Positions 27,842 to 36,200 are shown, counted from the first letter of the stretch. The stretch is DNA of 44,050 bases from Pseudomonadota bacterium (GCA_018240325.1 JAFEFZ010000305.1:1-44050); one strand, 5' to 3'. A program made the numbers and translations. Notes: generated from the letters alone by a model not told the origin.

Positions 27842-28470
27842 CAACGGCCGTACACCGCGGGCATGAAGTCGTACTGCGCCGCCAGCGGCAGCGACACCGG
27901 CTGCGCTGCCGTGTAGTCGCGGTGCGCGCGCAGGTAGCGGTCGAACTGCGCTTCGCGCAGCAGATCCGCGCCGGCGTTGGCGGGCGCAGCCGCCGCCACC
28001 GCGTCGGCCGCGCCCGCAGCAACCGGCGCGGCCGCGGCCAGACGCTGCTCGGGCGCAGCGCCCGTGCCGGCGCCGCGCTGCACGACCAGCGCCGTGCCCA
28101 GCGCCATCACGCCGGCCGCCAGGCCGACCGGCCAGACCCAGCGGGCGCGCGAAGGCGCACGCGCCCGCAGCGCCGCGACCGGCGCCGGCTCAGCCGACAG
28201 CACCGCGACCGGCGCCGGCTCGGCCGCCAGCCGCAGCTGCAACGCCGCCAGGAACTGCTGGTCGTGCCCCGGCGGGCTGGCCAGCTCGCCGCTGCGCAGC
28301 ACGTCGCCGATCAGGTGGTAGCTGTGCCAGCTGGCGCGCGCCGCCGCATCGCCCGCCGCCCATGCAGCCAGGCCGCGGGCGCAGTCGGCCGGCAGCCCCT
28401 CGCCGTCGGCCAGCGCGGAAATCGACCAGCGCGGATCGTCGGGGTCCGGGGCAACGGGTTCGCGGTTCAT
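27841..28470 (-). CDS. rseA: Sigma-E anti-sigma factor RseA/MucA
   Basis: A 209-residue single-pass inner-membrane anti-sigma factor. The N-terminal cytoplasmic domain (DDPRWSISALADGEGLPADCARGLAAWAAGDAAARASWHSYHLIGDVLRSGEL) holds RpoE inactive; the membrane segment is WVWPVGLAAGVMALGTALVV near 108-127; the periplasmic part is alanine-rich. Between the two lies an exact-frame duplication, AEPAPVAVLS then AEPAPVAALR. ATG 28470 has AAGGAG just upstream and starts the homology; the frame stays open further upstream into rpoE. It lies 23 bases downstream of rpoE and overlaps rseB. Confidence 0.92.
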   Translation of the reverse strand: MNREPVAPDPDDPRWSISALADGEGLPADCARGLAAWAAGDAAARASWHSYHLIGDVLRSGELASPPGHDQQFLAALQLRLAAEPAPVAVLSAEPAPVAALRARAPSRARWVWPVGLAAGVMALGTALVVQRGAGTGAAPEQRLAAAAPVAAGAADAVAAAAPANAGADLLREAQFDRYLRAHRDYTAAQPVSLPLAAQYDFMPAVYGR

Positions 28471-28493
28471 CGCTGACTCCTTCTTGGGCAAGC

Positions 28494-29102
28494 TCACCAG
28501 CGCCGGCCGGCGCGCGGCTCCAGGTGCGGGCGCAAGGCCGACGCGATCGCCTCGCGCGCGCGGAAGATGCGCGAGCGCACGGTTCCGATCGGGCAATCCA
28601 TCGCTTCGGCGATCTCCTCGTAGCTCAGGCCTTCGATCTCGCGCAGCGTGATCGCCTGGCGCAGATCCTCGGACAGCGCCTCGACGGCGGCATTCACGGC
28701 GGCCGCGATCTCGCGGCTCGCAAGCAGCGATTCCGGGGTCTCGCCGTCGCTTAGTTCAGCCGGGCGGCGGGAAGTTTCGTCATCGTCGTCGTGGGCGCCG
28801 AGCGCCGATTCGGTGATGACCGGATCGCGCCTGGCTTCGGTCAGCGCCTTCTTCGCGGAATTGACCGCGATCCGGTACAGCCAGGTGTAGAAGGCGCTGT
28901 CGCCGCGGAACTGCGGCAGTGCGCGGTAGGCGCGCACGAAGGTCTCCTGCGCGATGTCGGGCACCAGGTCGACGTCGCGCACCATGCGCGCGATCAGCCG
29001 CTCGATCCGCCGCTGGTACTTGACCACCAGCATCTCGAAGGCGCGCACGTCGCCCTGCTTGAAGCGCTCGACCAGCAGCGCGTCGGCGTCGGCAGCGCTC
29101 AT
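28494..29102 (-). CDS. rpoE: RNA polymerase sigma-E factor
   Basis: A 202-residue ECF sigma factor for envelope stress. Region 2 is ERFKQGDVRAFEMLVVKYQRRIERLIARMVRD followed by LVPDIAQETFVRAYRALPQFRGDSAFYTWLYRIAVNSAKKAL; region 4 is LREIEGLSYEEIAEAMDCPIGTVRSRIFRAREAI. The linker carries a run of acidic residues (GAHDDDDETSRR). ATG 29102 overlaps the stop of the upstream YgfX-like gene by four bases. The genes that follow, rseA-rseB-mucD, are its own regulators, so the operon is self-limiting. No clear sigma-E promoter (GGAACTT/TCTGA) was found just upstream. Confidence 0.96.
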   Translation of the reverse strand: MSAADADALLVERFKQGDVRAFEMLVVKYQRRIERLIARMVRDVDLVPDIAQETFVRAYRALPQFRGDSAFYTWLYRIAVNSAKKALTEARRDPVITESALGAHDDDDETSRRPAELSDGETPESLLASREIAAAVNAAVEALSEDLRQAITLREIEGLSYEEIAEAMDCPIGTVRSRIFRAREAIASALRPHLEPRAGRRW

Positions 29103-29554
29103 GGTGCGGACGGCGTGTCGCCGCCGGCAGCCGGGCCCGCGAACACCGCTGCGCGCAGCGCCGGCCACGCCGCCGGCTGCAAGGCGCGGCCGACCGGCAG
29201 CCACTGCGCGGCGCCGCCGGCCGCCGGATCGAAGCGCAGCAGCAGCCAGATGCCCAGATCGAGCGCCGCGCGGATGCTGCCCGCCGCGAAGTCGCCTTCG
29301 GTCGCGGCCAGCGCCCACTGCGCGCCGTCCCACCGCAGCCGCCGCGGCGGCGCCGGCGCACAGCGCGCATGCAGCACGGCCGTGATCAACCCGGCGGCCG
29401 CGGCAGCAGCGGCCGCAGGCCCAGCGGTACCGCCGAGCCGGCGCGCCGACCACGCGGCAGCGGCCATGGCCGCGAGCGCGTACAGGCTGCGGCGCGCCGC
29501 GCGCCACCCGCTGCCGTCCGCCGCGACCACCAGAACCGCGGGAGCAGCGCGCAT
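29099..29554 (-). CDS. Small membrane protein, probably YgfX (CptA) family
   Basis: A 151-residue protein with one or two hydrophobic segments (about 22-37 and 46-62), then RLRWDGAQWALAA, IWLLLRFDPAAGGAAQWLPVGRALQPAAWPALRAAVFA. The order of features matches E. coli YgfX/CptA: an N-terminal membrane hairpin, an RLRWxGQEW-like strand, a LRLR-like strand, a WL-x3-S/R segment and a final WxxLR. YgfX has been proposed as a toxin-like or cell-division-related membrane protein; its role is disputed. It is translationally coupled to rpoE through an ATGA overlap and starts 28 bases after fabF. Assignment is by eye only and could be wrong. Confidence 0.6.
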   Translation of the reverse strand: MRAAPAVLVVAADGSGWRAARRSLYALAAMAAAAWSARRLGGTAGPAAAAAAAAGLITAVLHARCAPAPPRRLRWDGAQWALAATEGDFAAGSIRAALDLGIWLLLRFDPAAGGAAQWLPVGRALQPAAWPALRAAVFAGPAAGGDTPSAP

Positions 29555-29560
29555 GCACGG

Positions 29561-29580
29561 CGGCAGTCGGGCGACTGCCG
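29561..29580. terminator. Hairpin between fabF and the YgfX-like gene
   Basis: CGGCAGTC and GACTGCCG pair perfectly around GGGC, two bases after the fabF stop and six before the next start codon. No T tract follows on the minus strand. It may mark the end of the fab transcripts or attenuate read-through into the sigma-E operon. Confidence 0.4.
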
Positions 29581-29582
29581 GA

Positions 29583-30827
29583 TCAGACCCGGCGGAAGAC
29601 CAGCGTGCCGTTGGTGCCGCCGAAGCCGAAGTTGTTCTTCACCGCGTACTCGATCTTCATCTCGCGCGCCGCGTTGGCGCAGTAGTCCAGGTCGCACTGC
29701 GGATCCTGGTCGAAGATGTTGATCGTCGGCGGGCTGACCTGGTGGTGCAGCGCCAGCACCGAGAACACCGATTCGATGCCGCCGGCACCGCCCAGCAGGT
29801 GGCCGGTCATCGACTTGGTGGAGTTGACCACCAGCCGCTTCGCGTGCTCGCCGAAGGCCAGCTTGATCGCGTTGGTCTCGTTGATGTCGCCCAGCGGCGT
29901 GGAGGTGCCGTGCGCGTTCAGGTACTGCACCTGGTCGGCGTCGATGCCGGCGTTGCGCAGCGCCGCGCGCATCGCGCGCTTCGGGCCGTCGACGTTGGGC
30001 GCGGTCATGTGGAAGGCATCGGCGCCCATGCCGAAGCCGGCCAGTTCGGCATAGATCTTCGCGCCGCGGCGCTTCGCGTGCTCGTACTCCTCGAGCACCA
30101 TCGCGCCGCCGCCCTCGCCGAGCACGAAACCGTCGCGGTCCTTGTCCCAGGGGCGCGACGCGGTCTCGGGCGAATCGTTGCGCGTGGACAGCGCGCGCGC
30201 CGCCGCGAAGCCGCCCACGCCCAGCGGCGATACGGTGGCTTCGGCGCCGCCGGCGATCATCACGTCGGCGTCGCCGTACTCGATCAGCCGGCCGGCCTCG
30301 CCGATGCAGTGCAGACCGGTGGTGCAGGCGGTGGCGATCGCCAGGTTCGGGCCGGTGAAGCCGAAGCGGATCGACAGGTGCCCCGAGATCATGTTGACGA
30401 TCGACGCCGGCACGAAGAACGGCGAGATGCGGCGCGGGCCGCGCTCGCGGTACTCGCCGTCGGTGGCCTCGATCATCGGCAGACCGCCGATGCCCGAGCC
30501 CATCAGGCAGCCGATGCGCTCGGCCGTCTCCTCGTTCAGCGCGTCGCCGGTGGGCAGGCCCGCGTCCTGCACCGCCTGGATCGAAGCCGCCAGGCCGAAG
30601 TGGATGAAGCCGTCCATGTGCCGGGCTTCCTTGCCCGGCAGGTAGGCCTCGACGTCGAAGCCCTTGACCTCGCCGGCGAAGCGGCAGGCGAAGGCCGACG
30701 CGTCGAAACGCGTGATCGGCGCGATGCCGCTGCGGCCGGCCACCAGGTTGGCCCAACCCTCGGCCACCGTGTTGCCGACCGGGCTGACCAGCCCGAGGCC
30801 GGTGACGACGACTCTGCGGCGCGCCAT
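29583..30827 (-). CDS. fabF: Beta-ketoacyl-ACP synthase II (FabF)
   Basis: A 414-residue condensing enzyme that elongates acyl-ACP with malonyl-ACP in type II fatty acid synthesis. The catalytic triad is Cys 168 in [13 protein letters not shown], His 306 in [11 protein letters not shown] and His 343 in [15 protein letters not shown]. The length is as expected (about 412). It begins 20 bases after the acpP stop; the acpP-fabF pair is nearly universal in proteobacteria. ATG 30827. Confidence 0.97.
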   Translation of the reverse strand: MARRRVVVTGLGLVSPVGNTVAEGWANLVAGRSGIAPITRFDASAFACRFAGEVKGFDVEAYLPGKEARHMDGFIHFGLAASIQAVQDAGLPTGDALNEETAERIGCLMGSGIGGLPMIEATDGEYRERGPRRISPFFVPASIVNMISGHLSIRFGFTGPNLAIATACTTGLHCIGEAGRLIEYGDADVMIAGGAEATVSPLGVGGFAAARALSTRNDSPETASRPWDKDRDGFVLGEGGGAMVLEEYEHAKRRGAKIYAELAGFGMGADAFHMTAPNVDGPKRAMRAALRNAGIDADQVQYLNAHGTSTPLGDINETNAIKLAFGEHAKRLVVNSTKSMTGHLLGGAGGIESVFSVLALHHQVSPPTINIFDQDPQCDLDYCANAAREMKIEYAVKNNFGFGGTNGTLVFRRV

Positions 30828-30847
30828 GTTCGCGGACCGGCAGGCCT

Positions 30848-31087
30848 TCAGGCCTTCTGGTGTTCGGTGGCGTACTTGACCGCCAGCGCGACCGTGGTGA
30901 TCTTCTCGGCCTCCTCGTCTGGGATCTCGATGCCGAACTCGTCCTCGAGCGCCATCACCAGTTCCACCGTGTCGAGCGAATCCGCGCCCAGGTCGGCGAC
31001 GAAGGCCTTCTCGCTGGTGACGTCGGACTCGGGCACGCCGAGTTGCTCGGCAATGATCTTCTTGACACGCGCTTCGATATCGCTCAT
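30848..31087 (-). CDS. acpP: Acyl carrier protein
   Basis: A 79-residue acidic carrier that holds growing acyl chains as thioesters. The phosphopantetheine attachment site is Ser 37 in [20 protein letters not shown], modified by AcpS (17324-17725). The family length and helix pattern are standard. GGAGGAG before ATG 31087 is a very strong ribosome site, and a TAGAAT box at 31124-31129 gives it a promoter of its own, in keeping with its high demand. fabG lies upstream and fabF downstream. Confidence 0.98.
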   Translation of the reverse strand: MSDIEARVKKIIAEQLGVPESDVTSEKAFVADLGADSLDTVELVMALEDEFGIEIPDEEAEKITTVALAVKYATEHQKA

Positions 31088-31123
31088 GACTCCTCCGGGA
31101 GTGGATTCGGTAACCGGGACGGG

Positions 31124-31129
31124 ATTCTA
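31124..31129 (-). promoter_or_regulatory. -10 box TAGAAT of acpP
   Basis: CTAGAATCC on the minus strand, 36 bases upstream of ATG. A perfect 7-base-pair hairpin (GCGCGGG/CCCGCGC, 31141-31160) lies just upstream, after the fabG stop at 31170, and could end transcripts from fabG before acpP is started anew. Confidence 0.5.
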
Positions 31130-31140
31130 GCGGCGCACCT

Positions 31141-31160
31141 GCGCGGGGCCGAGCCCGCGC
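31141..31160. terminator. Hairpin between fabG and acpP
   Basis: GCGCGGG pairs with CCCGCGC across a six-base loop, nine bases beyond the fabG stop. It lacks a T tract, so it may only weaken read-through or protect the 3' end. Confidence 0.35.
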
Positions 31161-31169
31161 CGCAAGCGC

Positions 31170-31910
31170 TCAGCTCATGTACATGCCGCCGTTGACGCTC
31201 AGCTCGGTGCCGGTGATGTAGCCGGCGCCGGGGCTCGCGAGGAAGGCCACCGCGTGCGCCACCTCGTCGGCGGTGCCCAGGCGGCCCAGCGGGATCTGCT
31301 GCAGCAGCGCCGCGCGCTGGGCTTCGGGCAGCGCGTCGGTCATGTCGGTGGCGATGAAGCCCGGCGCCACGCAGTTGACGGTGATGTTGCGGCTGCCCAG
31401 CTCGCGCGCCAGCGCGCGCGTCATGCCGGCCACGCCGGCCTTGGCGGCCGCGTAGTTGGCCTGGCCCGGGTTGCCGCTCATCCCCACCACCGAGGTGATG
31501 TTGACGATGCGCCCGAAGCGCTGCTTCATCATCGGCCGGATCGCCGCGCGGCACAGCCGGAACACCGCCTTCAGGTTGGTGTCGAGCACCGCGTCCCAGT
31601 CGTCGTCCTTCAGGCGCATCGCCAGCTGGTCGCGGGTGATGCCGGCGTTGTTGACCAGCACCTGCAGGCCGCCGTCGGCCTTGACGATCGCCTCGACCAG
31701 CGCGTCGGCCGCGGCCGCGTCGTTGACGTCGAGCACCGCGCCGCGGCAGCCCGGCCAGGCCGCCAGCGCCGCGCCGACCGCCTGCGCACCGGCGTCGGTG
31801 GTGGCGGTGCCGATCACCCGCGAGCCCTGCGCGGCCAGCGCCGCGGCGATCGCCCGACCGATGCCGCGCGACGCACCGGTGACCAGCGCGACCGATGGGT
31901 CCGCGCTCAT
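31170..31910 (-). CDS. fabG: 3-oxoacyl-ACP reductase FabG
   Basis: A 246-residue short-chain dehydrogenase that reduces beta-ketoacyl-ACP with NADPH. The Rossmann motif TGASRGIG (residues 12-19), NNAGIT near 87-92, the catalytic Ser in ITSVVGMSG near 137-140 and YAAAK near 153-157 are all present, and the end GYITGTELSVNGGMYMS matches the family. ATG 31910 overlaps the fabD stop by four bases. Confidence 0.97.
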   Translation of the reverse strand: MSADPSVALVTGASRGIGRAIAAALAAQGSRVIGTATTDAGAQAVGAALAAWPGCRGAVLDVNDAAAADALVEAIVKADGGLQVLVNNAGITRDQLAMRLKDDDWDAVLDTNLKAVFRLCRAAIRPMMKQRFGRIVNITSVVGMSGNPGQANYAAAKAGVAGMTRALARELGSRNITVNCVAPGFIATDMTDALPEAQRAALLQQIPLGRLGTADEVAHAVAFLASPGAGYITGTELSVNGGMYMS

Positions 31911-32842
31911 GCCAGCAGTTCCTTGCAGTCGGCCAGGCTGGGCGGGTCGAACAGCGCGCCGACCTTCAGCTGCGGGTCGATGCGGCCGACCATGCCGGCC
32001 AGCACCTTGCCCGGGCCGCACTCGACCACGTGGGTCACGCCGCGCGCGCGCAGCGCGTGCACGGTGTCGACCCAGCGCACCGCGCCGAAGGCCTGGCGGT
32101 AGAGCGCGTCGCGGATCGCCGCGGGGTCGTCCACCACCGCGACGTCGACGTTGTTGACCAGCGCGATTCGCGGCGCCGCGAAGGCCACCGCCGCCAGCCG
32201 CTCGCGCAGCGCCTCGGCCGCCGGGCGCATCAGCGCGCAGTGGAAAGGCGCCGACACCGGCAGCGGGATCGCGCGCTTGGCGCCCAGCGCCTTGAGCACC
32301 TCGCGCGCCTTCTCCACACCGGCCGCCGAGCCCGAGATCACCGTCTGGCGCGGGTCGTTGAAGTTGGCCGCCTGCACCACCTCGCCCGATTCGGCGGCCG
32401 CCTGCGCGCAGCCCTCGGCCACCTTGGCCGGGTCCAGGCCGATCACTGCGGCCATCGCGCCGGCGCCCACCGGCACCGCGTCCTGCATCGCCTGCGCGCG
32501 AAAGCGCACCAGCGGCAGCGCGTCGGCCAGGCGCAGCGCGCCGGCGGCGACGAGCGCGCTGTATTCGCCCAGCGAGTGGCCCGCCACCGCCGCCGGCTCG
32601 GCGCCGCCCTCGGCGCGCCACGCCTGCCAGCAGGCGATGCCGGCGGTGAGCATCACCGGCTGGGTGTTGGTGGTCAGGTCGAGCCGCTCCTGCGGGCCGT
32701 TCTTGATCAGCGCGGCCATGTCCTCGCCGAGCGCGGCCGATGCCTCGTCGAGCACGGCGCGCACCGCCGGGTGGTCGCCCCACGCATTGAGCATGCCGAC
32801 GGCCTGCGAGCCCTGGCCCGGAAAGACGAATGCGAGTGCCAT
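31907..32842 (-). CDS. fabD: Malonyl-CoA:ACP transacylase FabD
   Basis: A 311-residue acyltransferase that moves malonyl from CoA to ACP, supplying the extender for FabH and FabF. FVFPGQGSQ opens the protein, the nucleophile is Ser 90 in GHSLGEYSAL, and the active-site His is in VSAPFHCALM near 200. The length is typical. It begins 13 bases after the fabH stop; its stop overlaps the fabG start. Confidence 0.97.
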   Translation of the reverse strand: MALAFVFPGQGSQAVGMLNAWGDHPAVRAVLDEASAALGEDMAALIKNGPQERLDLTTNTQPVMLTAGIACWQAWRAEGGAEPAAVAGHSLGEYSALVAAGALRLADALPLVRFRAQAMQDAVPVGAGAMAAVIGLDPAKVAEGCAQAAAESGEVVQAANFNDPRQTVISGSAAGVEKAREVLKALGAKRAIPLPVSAPFHCALMRPAAEALRERLAAVAFAAPRIALVNNVDVAVVDDPAAIRDALYRQAFGAVRWVDTVHALRARGVTHVVECGPGKVLAGMVGRIDPQLKVGALFDPPSLADCKELLA

Positions 32843-32855
32843 GGTGGTGGTGGTT

Positions 32856-33845
32856 TCAGTAGTCGAGCAGCACCGCGCCCCAGGTGAAGCCGCCGCCCAC
32901 GCCCTCGAGCAGCAGCGTGTCGCCGCGGCGGATGCGGCCGTCGCGCACGGCTGCGTCCAGCGCCAGCGGGATCGACGCCGCCGAGGTGTTGCCGTGCTGG
33001 TCGACGGTGACGACGAGCCGCTCGGGCGGCAGGCGCAGCTTGCGCGCCGCCGACTGCATGATGCGGATGTTGGCCTGGTGCGGGATCAGCCAGTCGACGT
33101 CTTCGGCGCGGCGGCCGGCCTTGGCCAGCACCGTGCGCGCCGCACTGTCGAGCACCCCGACCGCGAGCTTGAACACGGCCTGGCCGTCCATCTTGAGCAG
33201 CGGATCGCCGAGCACCCGGCCGCCCGACACGGTGCCGGGCACGCACAGGATGCCCACGTGGCGGCCGTCGGCGTGCAGGTCGGTGGCCAGCAGGCCGGGC
33301 GCATCGGCCGCCTCGAGCACGACCGCGCCGGCGCCGTCGCCGAACAGCACGCAGGTGGTGCGGTCGTCGAAGTCGAGGATGCGCGAGAACACCTCGGAGC
33401 CGATCACCAGCGCGCGCCGGGCGCTGCCGGTGCGGATCAGCGCGTCGGCCACGGTCAGCGCATAGACGAAGCCCGAGCACACCGCCTGCACGTCGAAGGC
33501 CGGGCAGCCGTGCGCGCCGAGCTTGGCCTGCACGATGCACGCGGTGGACGGGAACACCATGTCCGGCGTGGAGGTGGCCACGATGATCAGGTCCACGTCC
33601 TCGGCGCGGCAGCCGGCGGCTTCGAGCGCCTGGCGCGCCGCCGCCGCCGCCAGGTCGCTGGCGGCGACGCCGTCGCCGGCGAAGTGGCGCGCGCGGATGC
33701 CGGTGCGCTCGACGATCCAGTCGTCGCTGGTCTCGATGCCGCGCGCGGCCAGCTGCGCCACCAGGTCGGCGTTGGTCAGCCGGCGCGGCGGCAGATGGCT
33801 GCCGGTGCCGGCGATGCGGGTGTGGAGGTTCGGCGAAGCGGTCAT
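32856..33845 (-). CDS. fabH: Beta-ketoacyl-ACP synthase III (FabH)
   Basis: A 329-residue enzyme that starts fatty acid synthesis by condensing acetyl-CoA with malonyl-ACP. The active-site Cys is residue 123 in [13 protein letters not shown], the His is in [11 protein letters not shown] near 257 and the Asn in [12 protein letters not shown] near 287. The length is slightly above the E. coli enzyme (317). ATG 33845 overlaps the plsX stop by four bases, and plsX-fabH-fabD-fabG follow each other closely. Confidence 0.97.
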   Translation of the reverse strand: MTASPNLHTRIAGTGSHLPPRRLTNADLVAQLAARGIETSDDWIVERTGIRARHFAGDGVAASDLAAAAARQALEAAGCRAEDVDLIIVATSTPDMVFPSTACIVQAKLGAHGCPAFDVQAVCSGFVYALTVADALIRTGSARRALVIGSEVFSRILDFDDRTTCVLFGDGAGAVVLEAADAPGLLATDLHADGRHVGILCVPGTVSGGRVLGDPLLKMDGQAVFKLAVGVLDSAARTVLAKAGRRAEDVDWLIPHQANIRIMQSAARKLRLPPERLVVTVDQHGNTSAASIPLALDAAVRDGRIRRGDTLLLEGVGGGFTWGAVLLDY

Positions 33846-34930
33846 GCGGCCTGGGCGTTGCCGGCGGCGGCGACTTCGTCGTGCGGTGCGGCAAGTGCGA
33901 TACGGTCGCGCACGCGGTCGGTCAGCCGGTTGCGGGCCGCATCATAAGCGCGCGCCAGCGCCTGCTCGAAGGCGAAGGCGTCGGCCGAGCCGTGGCTCTT
34001 GAACACCAGCCCGCGCAGGCCCAGCAGCGCGGCGCCGTTGTAGCCGCGCGGATCGACGCGGCGCCGGAAGCTGCGCAGCACCGGCAGCGCGATCAGGCCC
34101 GCCAGCTTGGTGGCCAGGTTGCGGGTGAACTCCTGGCGGATGAATTCGCTGATCATCGTCGCCAGCCCCTCGGCCGCCTTGAGCAGCACGTTGCCGACGA
34201 AGCCGTCGCACACCACGATGTCGGTGGTGCCGGCGAAGATGTCGTTGCCTTCGACGTTGCCGTGGAAGTTGATCTGGCCGCCGTCGGCCGCGGCGCGCAG
34301 CAGCTCGCCGGCCTGCTTGATCGTGTCGCTGCCCTTGATCGCCTCGGCACCGATGTTCAGCAGGCCCACCGTCGGCTCGTCCCGCCCCTCCACCGCCGAG
34401 ACCAGCGCGCTGCCCAGCAGCGCGAACTGCAGCAGGTGCTCGGGCGTGCAGTCGACATTGGCGCCCAGGTCGAGCACGGTGGTGAAGCGGCCGGCGCGGT
34501 TGGGCATCACGGTGGCGATCGCCGGCCGGTCGATGCCGTCGAGCGTCTTGAGCAGGTAGCGCGCCAGCGCCATCAGCGCGCCGGTGTTGCCGGCCGACAC
34601 GCAGGCGTGCGCGGCCGGCGCGTCGCCGTCGCGGCCCACCAGTTGGCTGATCGCGACCGGCATCGACGATTCCTTCTTGCGGCGCAGCGCCGTCTCCACC
34701 GGATCGTCCATCGTCACGACCTCGGTCGCCGTCACCGGCGTGCAGCGCGGCCAGTCGCGCGCGGCGGCCAGCGCCTCGGCGGTGCCGACCAGGCGCAGCG
34801 ACGCCTGCGGGTGTGATTCGAGAAACGCGCGGCAGGCCGGCAGCGTGACGGCCGCGCCGTGGTCGCCGCCCATGCAGTCCACGGCCAGGCAGACTTCGGC
34901 CAGCGGCTCGGGTGCGGGTGGGTGGCTCAC
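33842..34930 (-). CDS. plsX: Acyl-ACP:phosphate acyltransferase PlsX
   Basis: A 362-residue peripheral membrane enzyme that makes acyl-phosphate from acyl-ACP for PlsY (encoded at 4399-5106). Conserved stretches are [16 protein letters not shown] near residue 17, [10 protein letters not shown]-like and [70 protein letters not shown], and [19 protein letters not shown] short proline-rich leader precedes the family start, and the tail is alanine-rich. It lies 192 bases downstream of rpmF; that gap holds two small GC-rich hairpins and nothing else obvious. Confidence 0.96.
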   Translation of the reverse strand: MSHPPAPEPLAEVCLAVDCMGGDHGAAVTLPACRAFLESHPQASLRLVGTAEALAAARDWPRCTPVTATEVVTMDDPVETALRRKKESSMPVAISQLVGRDGDAPAAHACVSAGNTGALMALARYLLKTLDGIDRPAIATVMPNRAGRFTTVLDLGANVDCTPEHLLQFALLGSALVSAVEGRDEPTVGLLNIGAEAIKGSDTIKQAGELLRAAADGGQINFHGNVEGNDIFAGTTDIVVCDGFVGNVLLKAAEGLATMISEFIRQEFTRNLATKLAGLIALPVLRSFRRRVDPRGYNGAALLGLRGLVFKSHGSADAFAFEQALARAYDAARNRLTDRVRDRIALAAPHDEVAAAGNAQAA

Positions 34931-35102
34931 GGCGGGCGCGGCGCGTTCAAGCGTTCAGGTCTTCAGCGTGCGGCCGCAGCGGCGACCCGGCTGCCGGCAC
35001 TGCACGGTAGGGGAAGGGCGCGGCCGGCGCAACCCTGGGTTGCACGCGGCGGGAGCGGGCGGGTCGAGCCGCCGGCGGCGGCGATGCCGGCGCGCTCGCC
35101 GC

Positions 35103-35117
35103 GCGCACGGCAACCGT
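35103..35117. terminator. Small hairpin after rpmF
   Basis: GCACGG-CAA-CCGTGC begins 6 bases after the rpmF stop on the minus strand. No T tract. A second one, GCAACC-CTG-GGTTGC, is at 35029-35043. They may reduce read-through from rpmF to plsX, but this is only structural. Confidence 0.25.
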
Positions 35118-35122
35118 GCCGC

Positions 35123-35305
35123 TCAGGCGTCGGTCTTCGACTTCAGCACCTTGCGGCCGCGATAGAAGCCGGTCGGGCTGATGTGGTGGCGCAGGTGCAC
35201 TTCGCCGGTGGTCGGCTCGATCGCCGTGCCGGGGCGGCTCAGCGCATTGTGCGAGCGGTGCATGCCGCGCTTGGACGGCGACTTCTTGTTCTGCTGGACG
35301 GCCAT
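35123..35305 (-). CDS. rpmF: 50S ribosomal protein L32
   Basis: A 60-residue basic ribosomal protein. [22 protein letters not shown] is the universal start, and [15 protein letters not shown] the typical end; the zinc-binding cysteines of some L32 proteins are absent, as in most betaproteobacteria. AGGAG precedes ATG 35305 at a slightly long distance. A TATAAT box at 35464-35469 would give a leader of about 150 bases that is rich in inverted repeats. The yceD-rpmF-plsX-fab order is classical. Confidence 0.97.
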   Translation of the reverse strand: MAVQQNKKSPSKRGMHRSHNALSRPGTAIEPTTGEVHLRHHISPTGFYRGRKVLKSKTDA

Positions 35306-35418
35306 GGTTCACGACTCCTGTTCCGGCGGCGGCGGGCCGGACACCTGCGGCGGCCGCAACCGGCCGCCGGCGCCCCGCTGCCCGAAACGGCCGGCGATGC
35401 GCTGACTGCTGCCGTTCT

Positions 35419-35452
35419 GGGCAGCGCTGCCCCGGCGCAGGCGCGCGCCGGG
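35419..35452. repeat. Inverted repeats in the rpmF leader
   Basis: GGGCAGCGCTGCCC (35419-35432) is a perfect 14-base palindrome and is followed by a CCCGGCGC/GCGCCGGG stem ending at 35452. Both fall in the predicted untranslated leader of rpmF, so they would be alternative RNA stems. A regulatory role is unproven. Confidence 0.4.
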
Positions 35453-35463
35453 CAAAGCCGGGC

Positions 35464-35469
35464 ATTATA
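35464..35469 (-). promoter_or_regulatory. -10 box TATAAT of the rpmF-plsX-fab genes
   Basis: A perfect TATAAT on the minus strand, 43 bases after the yceD stop. The -35 zone is occupied by a perfect 16-base palindrome, CCGGCCTCGAGGCCGG at 35474-35489, only four bases from the box. Confidence 0.55.
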
Positions 35470-35511
35470 GCGGCCGGCCTCGAGGCCGGGCTGGCTGGCT
35501 GCCGCAACGCG

Positions 35512-36048
35512 TCACGTCGGATCGCGCCGACGCAGCGCTTCCAGCGCGGCGAACGGATGCGCGCGCGCGAGCCCGTCGCCGGCATCGGCGCCTGCCGGCA
35601 GGCTGCAGTCGTCGTGCCGCGGCACCAGCGGCAATGCGAGGATCAGCTCGTCTTCGACCAGCGCGTGCAGGTCGAGCGCCGGCTCGAGCGCGAGCACGTC
35701 GTCGTCGCTGTCGGCATCCAGCCGCTCGGCCTCGGCCTCGCCCTCGACGAAGCGCAGACGGCGATCGACGTCGATCGGCACCGCCAGCGGCTGCAGGCAG
35801 CGCTGGCAGCGCAGTTCGACCGCCGCGTGCGCGCGCAGGCGCAGCCACAGCTGCGGCTCGCTGCCGGCCGCCTGCCGGCACTCGCCCTGCGCCGACCAGC
35901 CCACCACGGCCTCAGCTTGCGGCGCAGGCTGCGCGTCGGCCAGCAGGCGGCCGAAGCCGGCCAGCGGCCATTCGCCTTGCAGCGCGCCGCCGGCGCGCGC
36001 GAAAGCGGCGATGTCGAGACGGCGGGGATCGAAGGCGCTGGCGTCCAT
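35512..36048 (-). CDS. yceD: YceD/DUF177 family protein (23S rRNA accumulation)
   Basis: A 178-residue protein of the YceD (DUF177) family, needed for normal 23S rRNA accumulation in E. coli and plants. The family's CxxC is visible in LRCQRCLQPLAVPID near 98-112, followed by the acidic LRFVEGEAEAERLDADSDDDVLALEPALDLHALVEDELILALPLVPRHDDC. ATG 36048 begins the homology (MDASAFDPRRLDIAAFARAG); a TACACT box 8 bases upstream suggests a leaderless transcript. It lies upstream of rpmF, as in E. coli, and is divergent from the Maf gene, also as in E. coli (yceF-yceD). Confidence 0.93.
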   Translation of the reverse strand: MDASAFDPRRLDIAAFARAGGALQGEWPLAGFGRLLADAQPAPQAEAVVGWSAQGECRQAAGSEPQLWLRLRAHAAVELRCQRCLQPLAVPIDVDRRLRFVEGEAEAERLDADSDDDVLALEPALDLHALVEDELILALPLVPRHDDCSLPAGADAGDGLARAHPFAALEALRRRDPT

Positions 36049-36055
36049 CGCGGGC

Positions 36056-36061
36056 AGTGTA
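36056..36061 (-). promoter_or_regulatory. -10 box TACACT of yceD
   Basis: On the minus strand CTACACT ends 7 bases before ATG 36048, so the transcript would begin at or next to the start codon. No convincing -35. Confidence 0.4.
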
Positions 36062-36106
36062 GCGGCCGAGGGGCGCGCAGCGACGCCGCAGCGCCGCGAT
36101 GCCGCC

Positions 36107-36162
36107 GTGCGGCCGTCCGAGCGCAACCGTCCGGGCGCAACCGTCCGGGCGCTGCCGTCAGG
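36107..36162. repeat. Four degenerate 14-base direct repeats in the yceD-maf gap
   Basis: The unit GCGCAACCGTCCGG occurs at 36121 and 36135 exactly and in altered form at 36107 and 36149, a steady period of 14 bases. The repeats lie between the two divergent -10 boxes. They may be binding sites or simple slippage products. Confidence 0.7.
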
Positions 36163-36187
36163 GCACGGCGATGCCGGCGAAGCTTGG

Positions 36188-36193
36188 GACAAT
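36188..36193 (+). promoter_or_regulatory. -10-like box GACAAT of the Maf gene
   Basis: GACAATC ends seven bases before ATG 36201, the same spacing as the other probable leaderless starts in this window. The first base departs from the consensus. Confidence 0.35.
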
Positions 36194-36200
36194 CGCCGCG

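Noticed and set aside
28770-28795. A sigma-E-like promoter (GAAACTT then CTGA) inside rpoE
   Set aside because: The spacing is about 12 instead of 16 and the -10 is poor; it falls in the acidic linker codons.
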